64,000 nucleotides of DNA from Candidatus Coprovivens excrementavium (GTDB taxonomy: Bacteria; Bacillota_I; Bacilli_A; RF39; UBA660): contig CALVVU010000003.1 of assembly GCA_944363975.1 (NCBI GenBank), forward strand, positions 215,409-279,408. The letters run 5' to 3'. The notes under the pieces were generated by a model that worked only from the letters and a program-made list of their open reading frames with translations, did not search any database and was not told the DNA's origin. Made by a program: the position numbers and the translations under genes. This document shows, piece by piece, positions 43,507 to 52,181 of the stretch; position 1 is the stretch's first letter; the number at the start of each line of letters is the position of its first letter.

Positions 43507-44733
43507 ATGATATTTGAGGAACTAACTGAAAAAGAGTTTACGGATTTTGTTGAAACGAGACCAGAAAAAAATTTTTTTCAAACGGTAATGATGAAAAATA
43601 GAATAGCTAAAAATGACTTAGAAACATATCTAGTTGGAGTTAAAGAAAATGGAAGTGTTATAGGTGCTTCTTTTATAGCAGAAACAGGACATCATTTTAT
43701 GGGGAAAAAGACTTATGAAGCTTATAAGGGATTTATTTTAGATTACCATAATCAACAATTATTGAAGTTTATGACGGAGGAAGTTAAAAAGTTTTTGAAA
43801 AACAAAAATGGATTAAGATTGATTATTGATCCTTATATAGTTAATGTAAGTCGTGATATGGATGCTAATGAGATAGATGGCGTTGATAATAGAGATGTTA
43901 GAAAATATTTGGAAGAATTAGGCTATCGATATAATGAAGATGGAGAACAAGTTAAATGGTGCTATTGCTTAGATATTAATGGAAAAAGTAGTGAAGAATT
44001 ATTTAATGAAATGCGTCCTAGTACAAGAAATAATATTAATAAAACAATATCAAAATTTAAATTAAATATTCGTACTTTAGAAAGAAATCAATTAGCTGAA
44101 TTTAAAAAGATAACTAGTGATACTTGTGAACGAAGAGATTTTATGGATAAAACATTAGAGTATTATCAAGATATGTATGATTTCTTTGGGGATGATGTTA
44201 CTTTTAAGATATGTGAATTGAATTGTGATACTTATATTAAAAGTTTAGAAGAGGAAAATGAAATTTTAAAAAGACGTGTCGAAGAATTATCAGATTCATC
44301 TTCGAATAAAAAGAAAAAGGAAACAATGCGTAAAGATATAGAAAATAATTTGAAAAAGATAGATGATACAAAAAATTTAAAAGAGAAGAAAGGAAATATT
44401 ATACCTTTATCAGCAGCTATGTTTGTATTATATGGAGATGAGATTGTTTATTTGTTTAGTGGATCTTATGAGGAGTTAATGAAATTTTGTGGACAGTATA
44501 GATTACAATGGGAAATTATTAAATATGCTGCTGATCATGGATATAAAAGATATAATTTTTATGGTATTCAAGATGTATTTAATCCTCAAGGAAAAGATTA
44601 TGGGGTTTATGAATTCAAAAAAGGATTTGGGGGTTATGTAGAAGAATTATTGGGATCTTTTATATTACCATTAAGTTTTGAAGCAACTATTTATGATTTA
44701 CTGAGAAAATTAAAAAGAATTGTAAAAAAATAG
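43507..44733 (+). CDS. FemX/FemA-family aminoacyltransferase (peptidoglycan bridge)
   Basis: A 408-residue FemABX protein, which adds an amino acid from aminoacyl-tRNA to the lipid-linked peptidoglycan precursor. Recognisable parts are the N-terminal FFQTVMMKNR, the DPYIVNVSRD segment, MRPSTRNNINK, a coiled-coil arm (SLEEENEILKRRVEELSD, about 245-280) and the second GNAT-like domain with IIPLSAAMFVLYGDEIVYLFSGSYEE and YNFYGIQDVFNPQG. Length matches FemX/FemA (about 410). A cell wall with interpeptide bridges is implied. Confidence 0.93.
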   Translation: MIFEELTEKEFTDFVETRPEKNFFQTVMMKNRIAKNDLETYLVGVKENGSVIGASFIAETGHHFMGKKTYEAYKGFILDYHNQQLLKFMTEEVKKFLKNKNGLRLIIDPYIVNVSRDMDANEIDGVDNRDVRKYLEELGYRYNEDGEQVKWCYCLDINGKSSEELFNEMRPSTRNNINKTISKFKLNIRTLERNQLAEFKKITSDTCERRDFMDKTLEYYQDMYDFFGDDVTFKICELNCDTYIKSLEEENEILKRRVEELSDSSSNKKKKETMRKDIENNLKKIDDTKNLKEKKGNIIPLSAAMFVLYGDEIVYLFSGSYEELMKFCGQYRLQWEIIKYAADHGYKRYNFYGIQDVFNPQGKDYGVYEFKKGFGGYVEELLGSFILPLSFEATIYDLLRKLKRIVKK

Positions 44734-44760
44734 AGGGTATTCTTAAGGAATATCTCTTTT
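44732..44760 (+). terminator. Terminator after the FemX-type gene
   Basis: A stem AGAGGGTATTC/GAATATCTCT with one bulge, 5-base loop and a T run; the next extended -10 follows at once. Confidence 0.75.
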
Positions 44761-44761
44761 A

Positions 44762-44782
44762 TGTTATAATATAAATGGTGAT
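44762..44782 (+). promoter_or_regulatory. Extended -10 promoter of the amidase gene
   Basis: TGTTATAAT (44762-44770), then GGTGAT about 6 bases later and ATG at 44786. Confidence 0.65.
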
Positions 44783-44785
44783 AGA

Positions 44786-45481
44786 ATGAAAATGTGGTTA
44801 TGGTCTTTTTTCTTAGTTTTTTTAGTAACTATTCTTAGTTTTATTTATATAAATGATAATAGCGATTTAGCGGTATTTGAAACTGAGACCAAGTATAAAG
44901 AGGAAATTTTTGATATTGATAATAGTAAATTTAAGATATATGTTAATGATAGTTTTTCTGATTATAATACAAGTGAAAGAGAAGATGAAATTGAATATAT
45001 AGTTATTCATTACACGGGAACAATAAGTGATGCTAAGGCAATTATTAAAAGTTATAATGATTTACGTTCGAAAAATGCTAGTGCAGATTTTTTTGTCAGT
45101 CATGATGGTGAAATATATCAGTATAATCCTAGTATAGATGAAAGATATAGTTGGGCTGTTGGTGGCGATAAGAAGGCAAATAATGGGGGAAAGTTTTATA
45201 AAAAAGTTAATAATGAAAATAGTGTTAGTATAGAAATGTGTGTAAAAAACAATAAAGGAAATATGGAGTACAATGATGGTTGGTATTTTACAGATGAGAC
45301 TCTTAGTGCAACGATTACATTAGTAAAATATTTAAAACAAAAATATAATATTGATAGTGATCATATTGTAAGACATTATGATGTAACTGGTAAGGAGTGT
45401 CCAGGTGTTATGGGATGGAATGATGAAGATGGAAGCAATAGTAAAAAATGGAATGAGTTTTTAAAGATATTTACTATTTAA
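44786..45481 (+). CDS. Membrane-anchored N-acetylmuramoyl-L-alanine amidase (Amidase_2)
   Basis: A 231-residue protein with an N-terminal membrane helix (residues 4-22) and a PGRP/Amidase_2 zinc domain that cleaves the bond between muramic acid and L-Ala. The zinc ligands are His75 in YIVIHYTG, His and Cys in RHYDVTGKECPG; Tyr and Lys of the active site are also visible. YSWAVGGDKK and NSVSIEMCV fit the family. Length is short, without a cell-wall binding repeat, so it probably works near the membrane. Confidence 0.92.
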   Translation: MKMWLWSFFLVFLVTILSFIYINDNSDLAVFETETKYKEEIFDIDNSKFKIYVNDSFSDYNTSEREDEIEYIVIHYTGTISDAKAIIKSYNDLRSKNASADFFVSHDGEIYQYNPSIDERYSWAVGGDKKANNGGKFYKKVNNENSVSIEMCVKNNKGNMEYNDGWYFTDETLSATITLVKYLKQKYNIDSDHIVRHYDVTGKECPGVMGWNDEDGSNSKKWNEFLKIFTI

Positions 45482-45520
45482 GTATTATGTGATATATTTT
45501 ACATAGAATAGGTGGTTTAT

Positions 45521-46666
45521 ATGAAGAAGAGTTTTATTTTATTGGTATTATTATTTTTTAGCTTTGTGAATATTGTTTTAGCAGATAATGTATATAATAA
45601 GGTTAGTTCAGTTGAGTTATTTGAAATTGAAGATGGGGTCTGGAGTCAAAAGGAGCCTGTTTTAATGTATATGGGGGAAGATATTGCTGTTATTTATCCT
45701 TATGGTATTGGTTTGAGAACTTTAAGCGTTTATTCAGGAGTTGGCAATGAAAAAGGATTAGAATATTCTTTTAAAAATACGTTAGAAGATTCTTATGTAA
45801 GTTTTTTCTTATATAATGATTCAGTTTATACTATATCTGTTAATTTTGGTATCAGTTTTTTTGATGAAAAAGCTGAATTAGTGGAATTAGAAGAAGATGA
45901 AAATGTAGTTTATGATGATTTTTATGTTAATAATGATTTAAATAATAATAGAGTAATTGTTTTAGGAGTAAAAAGAGATTTTTCAGTTGAAAATTTAAAT
46001 TGTTCAATTAAAGTTGTAGATGCAAATGGAGTATCTGATTTATCTTGTACTACGGAGAATCTTGAAGAGATGTTTAAAGATGATTATTACAATTTGTTAA
46101 ATAATTTAAATAAGAATTATTATGATAAAGAAGAAGGAAATTATGTTGAAATAAAAGATAATAAGTTACGTTTTTATAGCGATGATGTTTTTATATTTGA
46201 AGATGAACCAAATAAAAATGAAAACTTTAGCAAAGTGCAAATAGTTGATGATAAAATTATCGCTATAAAAAATAGAGTTTTGTATTTAGGAGATGCTGGA
46301 ATATATAGTGATAAAATAGTAATTTATGATTTTGATGGAAATGTTTTACAAGAAATAGCAGATAATTCAGGCTATATTGATTATGTTGTTAATGATGAAA
46401 ATAAAGAGTTAACAGTCTTAAAAAAATATCTTGATGGAGTTTGTTCATTCTATTATGGTGGTAACTATGCTTGTAAAAATACTTTTAGTTATGATGTTTA
46501 TGAATTAAATCCTAAGTATGGTGATTCAGGTGTATTAGGAGGTTTAGATGGCTTAGGAGATATTGTAACTAATCCAGAAACAGAAGATATTGCTATTTTA
46601 TTATTTGTAGTATTACTTATAGTTAGTTTTATTATAATTATAAAAAGAAAAAGAATTGATTTTTAA
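45521..46666 (+). CDS. Secreted, C-terminally anchored protein of unknown function
   Basis: A 381-residue protein with a signal peptide (KKSFILLVLLFFSFVNIVLA), a beta-rich extracellular domain with repeated DGVWSQKEPV/DFDGN-type strands (a beta-propeller is possible), and a C-terminal anchor AILLFVVLLIVSFIIIIKRKRIDF. Just before that helix stands NPETEDI, close to the NPxTxD sortase-type motif used by some Bacillota; whether this is a sorting signal is open. The ATG at 45521 is favoured over the GTG nine bases upstream because GGTGG is the ribosome binding site. Confidence 0.7.
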   Translation: MKKSFILLVLLFFSFVNIVLADNVYNKVSSVELFEIEDGVWSQKEPVLMYMGEDIAVIYPYGIGLRTLSVYSGVGNEKGLEYSFKNTLEDSYVSFFLYNDSVYTISVNFGISFFDEKAELVELEEDENVVYDDFYVNNDLNNNRVIVLGVKRDFSVENLNCSIKVVDANGVSDLSCTTENLEEMFKDDYYNLLNNLNKNYYDKEEGNYVEIKDNKLRFYSDDVFIFEDEPNKNENFSKVQIVDDKIIAIKNRVLYLGDAGIYSDKIVIYDFDGNVLQEIADNSGYIDYVVNDENKELTVLKKYLDGVCSFYYGGNYACKNTFSYDVYELNPKYGDSGVLGGLDGLGDIVTNPETEDIAILLFVVLLIVSFIIIIKRKRIDF

Positions 46667-46688
46667 AGGCTCTTATGAGCTTTTTTTG
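46665..46688 (+). terminator. Terminator after the anchored secreted protein gene
   Basis: A stem AAAGGCTC/GAGCTTTT (one G-T pair) with loop TTAT and seven T, just after the stop codon. Confidence 0.78.
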
Positions 46689-46703
46689 AAATGGTGAGAT
46701 GTA

Positions 46704-48005
46704 ATGAATGAGCGAAAAGATAAATTTGTTTTAGGCATTTTTTTTAGTTTCTTAGCTATTTTTTTGTATTGTAGTTCTATTTTATATTCGTATTTTGCTA
46801 TAGATATGGATATAATAGCTAACATATTAATCTTTTTAGGAATAATATCATTGGCGATTTATCTGTATTTTTCTTTTAAAATAAAGAAATTTAAAATTTG
46901 GAATATAATTATTTTATTTATTTTCTTTTTCTTATATCTATCATATTATTTTGCTTTTGATAAGTATGTTGCTTTAAGGGGATTCTATGGTGGAAGAGAG
47001 GGACTATTTGTTATTTTCACATATTACTTACTTTTTTTATTAGCAACAATGTTTAAGAAAAGCACGGAAAGAAATTTCTTTTTAATTCTTATTACTGTTT
47101 TAGGTATTTTTAATGTTATTTATGGTGTTTTACAAGTTTTAGATATTTATTATATTGGTTCTTTACCTGTTGCACGTAATTGGTCTGTTTCATCTGGTTT
47201 TTTATTTAATCCTGATTTTTTCGGAACATTTATGGTTATCTTAGTCGGCCTTTGGTTACCTAAGTTTTTATTATCAAATAAGTTTAAAGTATTAAATTTA
47301 TTGATTTTATTAATTTTCGTATTAGGGGTTTTTATTAGTGGTACTATGGGGTCATTTTTAACTTTAATTTTTTTATTTTTTTTATCAATTATTTATATTT
47401 TATATAGAAGAAAAGCTTTTAATAAGAAAATTATTTTATTTAAATATTTTTTAGTTGGAATTAGTTCTTTTACTATATTTATATTGGTTAGTTTAATTAC
47501 TAATGATAATTTAAAAGATGATGTTTTAAATATGGGAGCGGAATTTAGTAGTGTTGTTACTGGTGATGTAAAAGAGGAGTTTGGAACTGGAAGAATTTAT
47601 ATATGGAAAGAAGCTTTAAAATATTTCCCGAAGTATATTTATACAGGAATAGGCATAGATAATTTTGCTTATTTGGGTTTTGACGATAATACATTTATTT
47701 ATGATTCTTATTTAGAAGATAATGTTGTATATAAAGCACATAATGAATTTTTACAAATATTAGTTACAGAAGGAATTTTTACTTTTATTTTTTATTTAAT
47801 ATTTTTATTGTTAATAATAGTAATTTCGTTTAAGAAGCTTAGTAATTTATCTTTAAATAAAGAAAATCAGATATTATGTTTGTTTTTTGCTTTTGTTGGA
47901 TATTTATTTCAATCAATATTTAATATTAGAATTATTTTAATAGCTCCTATTTTCTTTGTTTTAAGTGGTTTTTTGGTTGCAGATGTTACTAATGAAAAAG
48001 AATGA
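46704..48005 (+). CDS. O-antigen ligase/polymerase-like membrane protein (Wzy type)
   Basis: A 433-residue protein with about 11-12 membrane helices. The large outside loop between late helices carries GTGRIYIWKEALKYFPKYIYTG and AHNEFLQILVTEG, the Wzy_C signature (with the conserved Arg and the HNxxL motif) of O-antigen ligases and polysaccharide/teichoic-acid-type polymerases. It could join sugar units of a capsule or wall polymer. No glycosyltransferase genes are adjacent; its neighbours are FemX, amidase and small envelope proteins. Confidence 0.82.
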   Translation: MNERKDKFVLGIFFSFLAIFLYCSSILYSYFAIDMDIIANILIFLGIISLAIYLYFSFKIKKFKIWNIIILFIFFFLYLSYYFAFDKYVALRGFYGGREGLFVIFTYYLLFLLATMFKKSTERNFFLILITVLGIFNVIYGVLQVLDIYYIGSLPVARNWSVSSGFLFNPDFFGTFMVILVGLWLPKFLLSNKFKVLNLLILLIFVLGVFISGTMGSFLTLIFLFFLSIIYILYRRKAFNKKIILFKYFLVGISSFTIFILVSLITNDNLKDDVLNMGAEFSSVVTGDVKEEFGTGRIYIWKEALKYFPKYIYTGIGIDNFAYLGFDDNTFIYDSYLEDNVVYKAHNEFLQILVTEGIFTFIFYLIFLLLIIVISFKKLSNLSLNKENQILCLFFAFVGYLFQSIFNIRIILIAPIFFVLSGFLVADVTNEKE

Positions 48006-48058
48006 AAATTTGCTTTTATGATAGTTAATCTATATAATAATGTTTATTTAGGGGGATT

Positions 48059-48631
48059 ATGATGAAATTAAATAGATTTAGGATTGGAAAAAAATTTTTA
48101 GCTAGTCTTTTAACAGTTTCAGTATTGGGTTGTGGTATTGTATCAACTTTGCACCTTTATAAGAATAGTGAGATTAAAAGAGTTAAAGGATATTTAGAAG
48201 ATTTTTTGACTGAGGATAATTATGTTGATATGAGTAAAATTTCTGGTGATTATTCGATAAAGGGGTTTGATGGTAGTATTTTAAGAGATGTTTTGAATGA
48301 AATGAATATTGAGTATGTTAGATTCAATGATTCTTATATTTATAATCAAAATCATGTAGAGGGGTTTGATCAGGTTACATCAACTGATTATTCAAAAATA
48401 ATAGGTGAAGATGATAAAAATCAAAATGTGTATATGGGGTATGAACCAATTAGAGAACCTGATTCGTCTGGTATTAAATATATATATCCAGAAAATTATA
48501 CTTTAGAAGAAATACATGTTTATGCTGAACCAATTAGATATGATGAATTAGATGATAGAAAAGTTGTTGTAGTTGAAAATGATTATGATGATTCGTATAG
48601 TTTAATTTTAGAGAAAAAAAATAAAAGATAA
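48059..48631 (+). CDS. Exported/membrane-anchored protein of unknown function (190 aa)
   Basis: A 190-residue protein, with an N-terminal hydrophobic segment (residues 13-33, FLASLLTVSVLGCGIVSTLHL) that could be either an anchor or a signal peptide; the Cys within it is not in a clear lipobox. The remaining acidic, Tyr-rich domain has no Cys. No family is recognised. GGGGGATT precedes the ATG, with a second ATG directly after. Confidence 0.68.
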   Translation: MMKLNRFRIGKKFLASLLTVSVLGCGIVSTLHLYKNSEIKRVKGYLEDFLTEDNYVDMSKISGDYSIKGFDGSILRDVLNEMNIEYVRFNDSYIYNQNHVEGFDQVTSTDYSKIIGEDDKNQNVYMGYEPIREPDSSGIKYIYPENYTLEEIHVYAEPIRYDELDDRKVVVVENDYDDSYSLILEKKNKR

Positions 48632-48649
48632 TCGAGAGGTTATCTTTTT
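48624..48649 (+). terminator. Terminator after the 190-residue protein gene
   Basis: An 8-bp stem AAAGATAA/TTATCTTT with an 8-base loop and T run. Confidence 0.85.
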
Positions 48650-48684
48650 GTAAATATGTGATAAAATTAAGACAAGGTGATTTT

Positions 48685-49320
48685 ATGGAAGTTCAACTTG
48701 GAGAGTATATATTACCTTTAGAAATTGTTAGAAAGAATAATAAAAATATATATTTTCGTTTTAAAGAAAATGGTGTTTTATATGTTACGTGTCATCGATT
48801 AATTTCAGAAAAAGAGATTAGAAAATTGATTAAAGAAAATGAAAAGTCTTTATTAAGAATGTATTCTAAATTTTTAATACAAAAGGAAAATAATAGTTCT
48901 TTTAATTATTTGGGTGAACCGTATATAATTGTTTATGATGATAATGTTAAAAAAATATCGATTAGTGATGATATGATATATGTTAAAGATGAAAAGATGT
49001 TGGATAAGTGGTATAAAAAGGAATGCCTTAAGGTATTTACAGAACGTATTAATTCACAATTAGTTAATTTTAATGATATTCCTAAGTTTAGCTTAAGGAT
49101 TAGGAAGATGAAGACAAGATGGGGAGTTAATAATGTAACTAAAAAGATAATTACTTTAAATACGGAATTGTTGCATAAAGATGTATCATTGATAGATTAT
49201 GTAATTGTTCATGAATTATGTCACTTTTATGAAGCTAATCATAGTAAAAAGTTTTGGTTAGAAGTTGAAAAAAGGTATCCTTATTATAAATTAGCACGAA
49301 AAAGATTGAGGGTGGAATAA
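48685..49320 (+). CDS. YgjP-like metallopeptidase (DUF45/SprT-like)
   Basis: A 211-residue zinc protein with YFRFKENGVLYVTCHRLISEKEI in the N-terminal half, MKTRWGVNN before the site and VIVHELCHFYEANHSKKFW, the HExxH motif of the YgjP/DUF45 family (predicted metal-dependent hydrolases). The substrate is unknown. The ATG at 48685 follows AAGGTGAT (48675-48682); an upstream in-frame GTG lacks a site. Its stop overlaps the trmH start (TAATG). Confidence 0.9.
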   Translation: MEVQLGEYILPLEIVRKNNKNIYFRFKENGVLYVTCHRLISEKEIRKLIKENEKSLLRMYSKFLIQKENNSSFNYLGEPYIIVYDDNVKKISISDDMIYVKDEKMLDKWYKKECLKVFTERINSQLVNFNDIPKFSLRIRKMKTRWGVNNVTKKIITLNTELLHKDVSLIDYVIVHELCHFYEANHSKKFWLEVEKRYPYYKLARKRLRVE

Positions 49321-50045
49321 TGGAAGTTATAAAATCTTTAGATAATAAAAAAATAAAGGGAATTAGTAAATTATTAATGAAAAAATATCGAGATTTAGAA
49401 GATAAATTTTTAGTTGAAGGAGAACATTTAGTTGAAGAAGCTTATAAAGCTGGGTTATTGTTAGAAGTTATTAAATGTCCTGATTGTTTATTAGATTTTG
49501 ATGTTCCTATTACTTTTGTTTCTTATGAGGTTATAAAAAAGTTATCTAATACTAAAAATCCACAAAAGATTATGGGAGTATGTAAAAAACTTGATGAGGG
49601 AAAAATAGGTGAGAAAGTTTTAATATTAGATGATGTACAAGATCCTGGGAACTTAGGAACTATTATAAGAAGTTGCGTAGCGTTTAATGTTGATACTATA
49701 ATTCTTTCGTTGAAAACAGTTGATTTATATAATGATAAAGTGCTAAGAAGTAGTGAGGGAATGTTATTTCATTTAAATATTATAAAAAAGGATGTTGTTC
49801 AAGCTATTAAAGATTTACAAGAAAATGGTTATTTTATTTACGGAACAAAAGTTGATGGTGGTAAAACAATCAAAGAAGTAAAGTTTGCTGATAAAATGGC
49901 ATTAGTAGTAGGTAATGAAGGAGCTGGAATTTGTTCTGAAGTGTTAAATATGTGTGATGATTATTTGTATATTCCAATGAATAGTAAATGTGAAAGCTTG
50001 AATGTTGGAGTTGCAACAAGTATTATTTTATATGAATTAAATTAG
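49320..50045 (+). CDS. TrmH/SpoU family RNA 2'-O-methyltransferase
   Basis: A 241-residue SPOUT enzyme that methylates a ribose 2'-OH of rRNA or tRNA using SAM. The N-terminal substrate-binding part (KFLVEGEHLVEEAYKAG) and the C-terminal knot motifs (LDDVQDPGNLGTIIRSCVAF, VVGNEGAGI, IPMNSKCESLNVGVATSII) are complete. By neighbourhood and length it matches the YsgA/RlmB-like group; the exact nucleotide is not known. It overlaps the preceding gene by one base. Confidence 0.93.
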   Translation: MEVIKSLDNKKIKGISKLLMKKYRDLEDKFLVEGEHLVEEAYKAGLLLEVIKCPDCLLDFDVPITFVSYEVIKKLSNTKNPQKIMGVCKKLDEGKIGEKVLILDDVQDPGNLGTIIRSCVAFNVDTIILSLKTVDLYNDKVLRSSEGMLFHLNIIKKDVVQAIKDLQENGYFIYGTKVDGGKTIKEVKFADKMALVVGNEGAGICSEVLNMCDDYLYIPMNSKCESLNVGVATSIILYELN

Positions 50046-50064
50046 CATAAAAAGGATGATTATG

Positions 50065-50556
50065 ATGGATTATATATATATTGGTAAAATAGTTAATACA
50101 CATGGCATAAAAGGTGAACTTAGAATAAAAAGTGATTTTGAACGAAAAAATATAGTTTTTAGACCTGGGTTTGTATTATATATTGGAAAAGGATATGTCC
50201 CAGAAAAAATTATTTCTTATAGAAAACATAAAGATTATGATATGGTTACTTTTGAAGGTTATAATAATATTAATCAAGTTTTAAATTATAAACAAATGAA
50301 TGTTTATGCTAAAAGAGAAAATTTAAATTTAGAAAATAGCGAATATTTACTACAAGATTTAATAGGATTAAATGTTATAGAAAATAGTGAAAGCCTTGGT
50401 AAAGTTGAAGAAATTGTGTATAATGGTAGTAGTATACTTTTATATGTTGAAGCTGCTAAGAATTTTTATATTCCGTATAATGAGGAATACATTAAAAAAG
50501 TTAACTTAGATAGTAGAGTTATAGAAGTAAATGGTGCTAAGGATTTGATATTATGA
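50065..50556 (+). CDS. rimM: Ribosome maturation factor RimM
   Basis: A 163-residue 16S processing factor that binds S19 and assists 30S assembly. The N-terminal RimM beta-barrel starts IGKIVNTHGIKGELRI, and the PRC-barrel-like C-terminal half has LQDLIGLNVI..GKVEEIVYNGSSILL. AAAGGATGAT overlaps an upstream ATG (50056), so 50065 (or 50062, one codon earlier) is preferred. Its stop overlaps the trmD start by four bases, as in many bacteria. Confidence 0.94.
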   Translation: MDYIYIGKIVNTHGIKGELRIKSDFERKNIVFRPGFVLYIGKGYVPEKIISYRKHKDYDMVTFEGYNNINQVLNYKQMNVYAKRENLNLENSEYLLQDLIGLNVIENSESLGKVEEIVYNGSSILLYVEAAKNFYIPYNEEYIKKVNLDSRVIEVNGAKDLIL

Positions 50557-51221
50557 CAATAGATATTTTAACTTTATTTCCTGGAATGTTTGATGGATTT
50601 GTTCATGAATCAATTATAAAAAGAGCTTGTGAAAGAGGAATTGTCGATATAAATATAATTGATTTTAGGAAATATTCAAAACTTAGTAATAATCAAGTTG
50701 ATGATACGCCTTATGGTGGTGGAGGCGGAATGGTTTTAATGGTAGAGCCGATTTATGATGCTATTATGGATATTAAAGAAAAGGATTCTTCAGCTTTTGT
50801 TATTTTGATGACTCCAGATGGAAAGCCTTATAAACAAAAGATAGCTTTAGATTTAAAATTGAAAAAGCATTTAGTATTTATATGTGGTCATTATGAAGGA
50901 TTTGATGAAAGAATACGTACTTTATGTGATTTAGAACTTAGTATTGGAGATTATATTTTAACTGGCGGGGAATTACCAGCGATGGTTATAAGTGACAGTA
51001 TTATAAGATTGTTGGATGGAGTTATTACTAATACAAGTTTAGATAGTGAATCTTTTGATAATAATTTGTTAGATTATCCAACTTATACTAAGCCACGTGA
51101 GTTTAAAGGAATGAAAGTACCAGAAATTTTACTTAGTGGTGATCATGCTAAAATTGCTGAATGGCGATATGAACAGCAGGTTGAAAAGACAAAAAGACGT
51201 CGACCAGATTTAATGAAGTAA
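50553..51221 (+). CDS. trmD: tRNA (guanine-N1)-methyltransferase
   Basis: TrmD makes m1G37 in tRNAs reading CNN and GGG-type codons, preventing +1 frameshift. The 222-residue SPOUT protein shows ILTLFPGMFDGF, VDDTPYGGGGGMVLM, FICGHYEGFDERI and SIGDYILTGGELPAM, the full set of TrmD motifs. It is 4 bases overlapping with rimM and 14 bases from the next gene. Confidence 0.97.
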   Translation: MTIDILTLFPGMFDGFVHESIIKRACERGIVDINIIDFRKYSKLSNNQVDDTPYGGGGGMVLMVEPIYDAIMDIKEKDSSAFVILMTPDGKPYKQKIALDLKLKKHLVFICGHYEGFDERIRTLCDLELSIGDYILTGGELPAMVISDSIIRLLDGVITNTSLDSESFDNNLLDYPTYTKPREFKGMKVPEILLSGDHAKIAEWRYEQQVEKTKRRRPDLMK

Positions 51222-51235
51222 GAAGGTGAATAATA

Positions 51236-51685
51236 ATGGCTAATAGTTACTTAATTAATAAAAAACATCATGACGATAGTGTTGTGAAGATTCGTGAGTT
51301 GGATGGATATAAATTTAAACCAAAACCTGGTAATGGTAATTATATTAGAGTTAATGAAGTAACAATAGTTGATCGTGTAATGATTGATAAAATTTTATCA
51401 ATGAAATTTGATAAGTCTTTTAGACAATTAGTAACTATGGCAATGACTATTATTAATGATGATGATGCAGATAATGATTCAGTTGAAATTGTTTTAAATG
51501 AGGCAGAATTAGTTAGACAAGTTTTATTAAATCGTTATCAAAAATTTTTAAGTTATGAGAAAGAACAGTTATTTTTAAAAAAATTGCGTTTAATTGAAAA
51601 TGAATTACGTTTGAAACAAGTTCAAATAAAACAAAAAGCAATGTATTTAGAAGAACAAGAAAAGAGAAGAGGCAGAAGCAGATAA
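51236..51685 (+). CDS. Small coiled-coil protein of unknown function between trmD and rplS
   Basis: A 149-residue basic protein. The first half (ELDGYKFKPKPGNGNYIRVNEVTIVD) is beta-like, and the last 50 residues form a long Lys/Glu/Gln-rich helix (KEQLFLKKLRLIENELRLKQ) suited to coiled-coil or RNA contact. There is no recognised family. Its position, 14 bases after trmD and followed by the rplS leader, suggests a translation-related role. Confidence 0.68.
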   Translation: MANSYLINKKHHDDSVVKIRELDGYKFKPKPGNGNYIRVNEVTIVDRVMIDKILSMKFDKSFRQLVTMAMTIINDDDADNDSVEIVLNEAELVRQVLLNRYQKFLSYEKEQLFLKKLRLIENELRLKQVQIKQKAMYLEEQEKRRGRSR

Positions 51686-51697
51686 ATGCTTCTTTTT
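51674..51697 (+). terminator. Terminator of the rimM-trmD operon
   Basis: A 7-bp stem AGAAGCA/TGCTTCT with a 6-base loop and five T. Confidence 0.85.
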
Positions 51698-51707
51698 CAG
51701 ATAATTA

Positions 51708-51736
51708 TTGCAAATATCTAATTAATCTGTTATAAT
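51708..51736 (+). promoter_or_regulatory. Promoter of rplS
   Basis: A near-perfect sigma-A promoter: TTGCAA at 51708-51713, a 17-base spacer and TGTTATAAT with TATAAT at 51731-51736. Transcription should start near 51743, giving a leader of about 80 bases. Confidence 0.85.
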
Positions 51737-51742
51737 CTTAAT

Positions 51743-51825
51743 TGCTTCAAGGAGGAAAATCCGCTGAATGAATTAATATTTAAGATTTTCTGGTAAGTAA
51801 ATATAGATGGAAAGGACGTAATAAA
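51743..51825 (+). ncRNA. Ribosomal protein L19 leader
   Basis: The 80-base leader between promoter and rplS contains GGAGGAAAATCCGCTGAATG and GATTTTCTGGTAAG, where GAAAATC pairs with GATTTTC (7 bp). The structure and the TCCGCTG/GGTAAG pieces fit the L19 leader known in low-GC Gram-positives, through which L19 controls its own synthesis. It is called from memory of the motif, without a covariance search. Confidence 0.6.
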
Positions 51826-52167
51826 ATGGCTAATTTAGTTGATAAAATTAATGAGAAGCATGTAAGAAAAGATATTCCTGAATTCCGTGTTGGTGATACT
51901 GTTAGAGTAGACGTATGGGTTAAAGAAGGTAAAAAAGAAAGAATCCAAGCTTTTGAAGGACTTGTAGTTGCTAAAAAAGGTGGAAGTGTATCTGAAACTT
52001 TTTCTGTACGTAAGAAATCTTATGGTATTGGAGTAACAAGAGTATTCCCTGTTAACTCACCTGCTATAGATAAAATAGTAGTAGTTAAGAAGGGTGTTGT
52101 AAGAAGAGCAAAATTAAACTTCTTAAAGGGAATGAAGAAAGAATACAAAGTAAAAGAAAGAAATTAA
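51826..52167 (+). CDS. rplS: 50S ribosomal protein L19
   Basis: A 113-residue protein with the L19 hallmarks IPEFRVGDTVRVDVWVKEG, ERIQAFEGLVVAKKGG, TFSVRKKSYGIGVTRVFPVNSP and RRAKLNFLKG. L19 sits at the 30S-50S interface. The ribosome binding site is AAAGGA. It is the last gene of the rimM-trmD region but has its own promoter, leader and terminator. Confidence 0.98.
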   Translation: MANLVDKINEKHVRKDIPEFRVGDTVRVDVWVKEGKKERIQAFEGLVVAKKGGSVSETFSVRKKSYGIGVTRVFPVNSPAIDKIVVVKKGVVRRAKLNFLKGMKKEYKVKERN

Positions 52168-52181
52168 TTCTTTCTTTTTTT
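52152..52181. terminator. Terminator of rplS (bidirectional with the minus-strand gene)
   Basis: An 11-bp stem AAAAGAAAGAA/TTCTTTCTTTT with loop ATTAA and a T tract. Confidence 0.85.
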
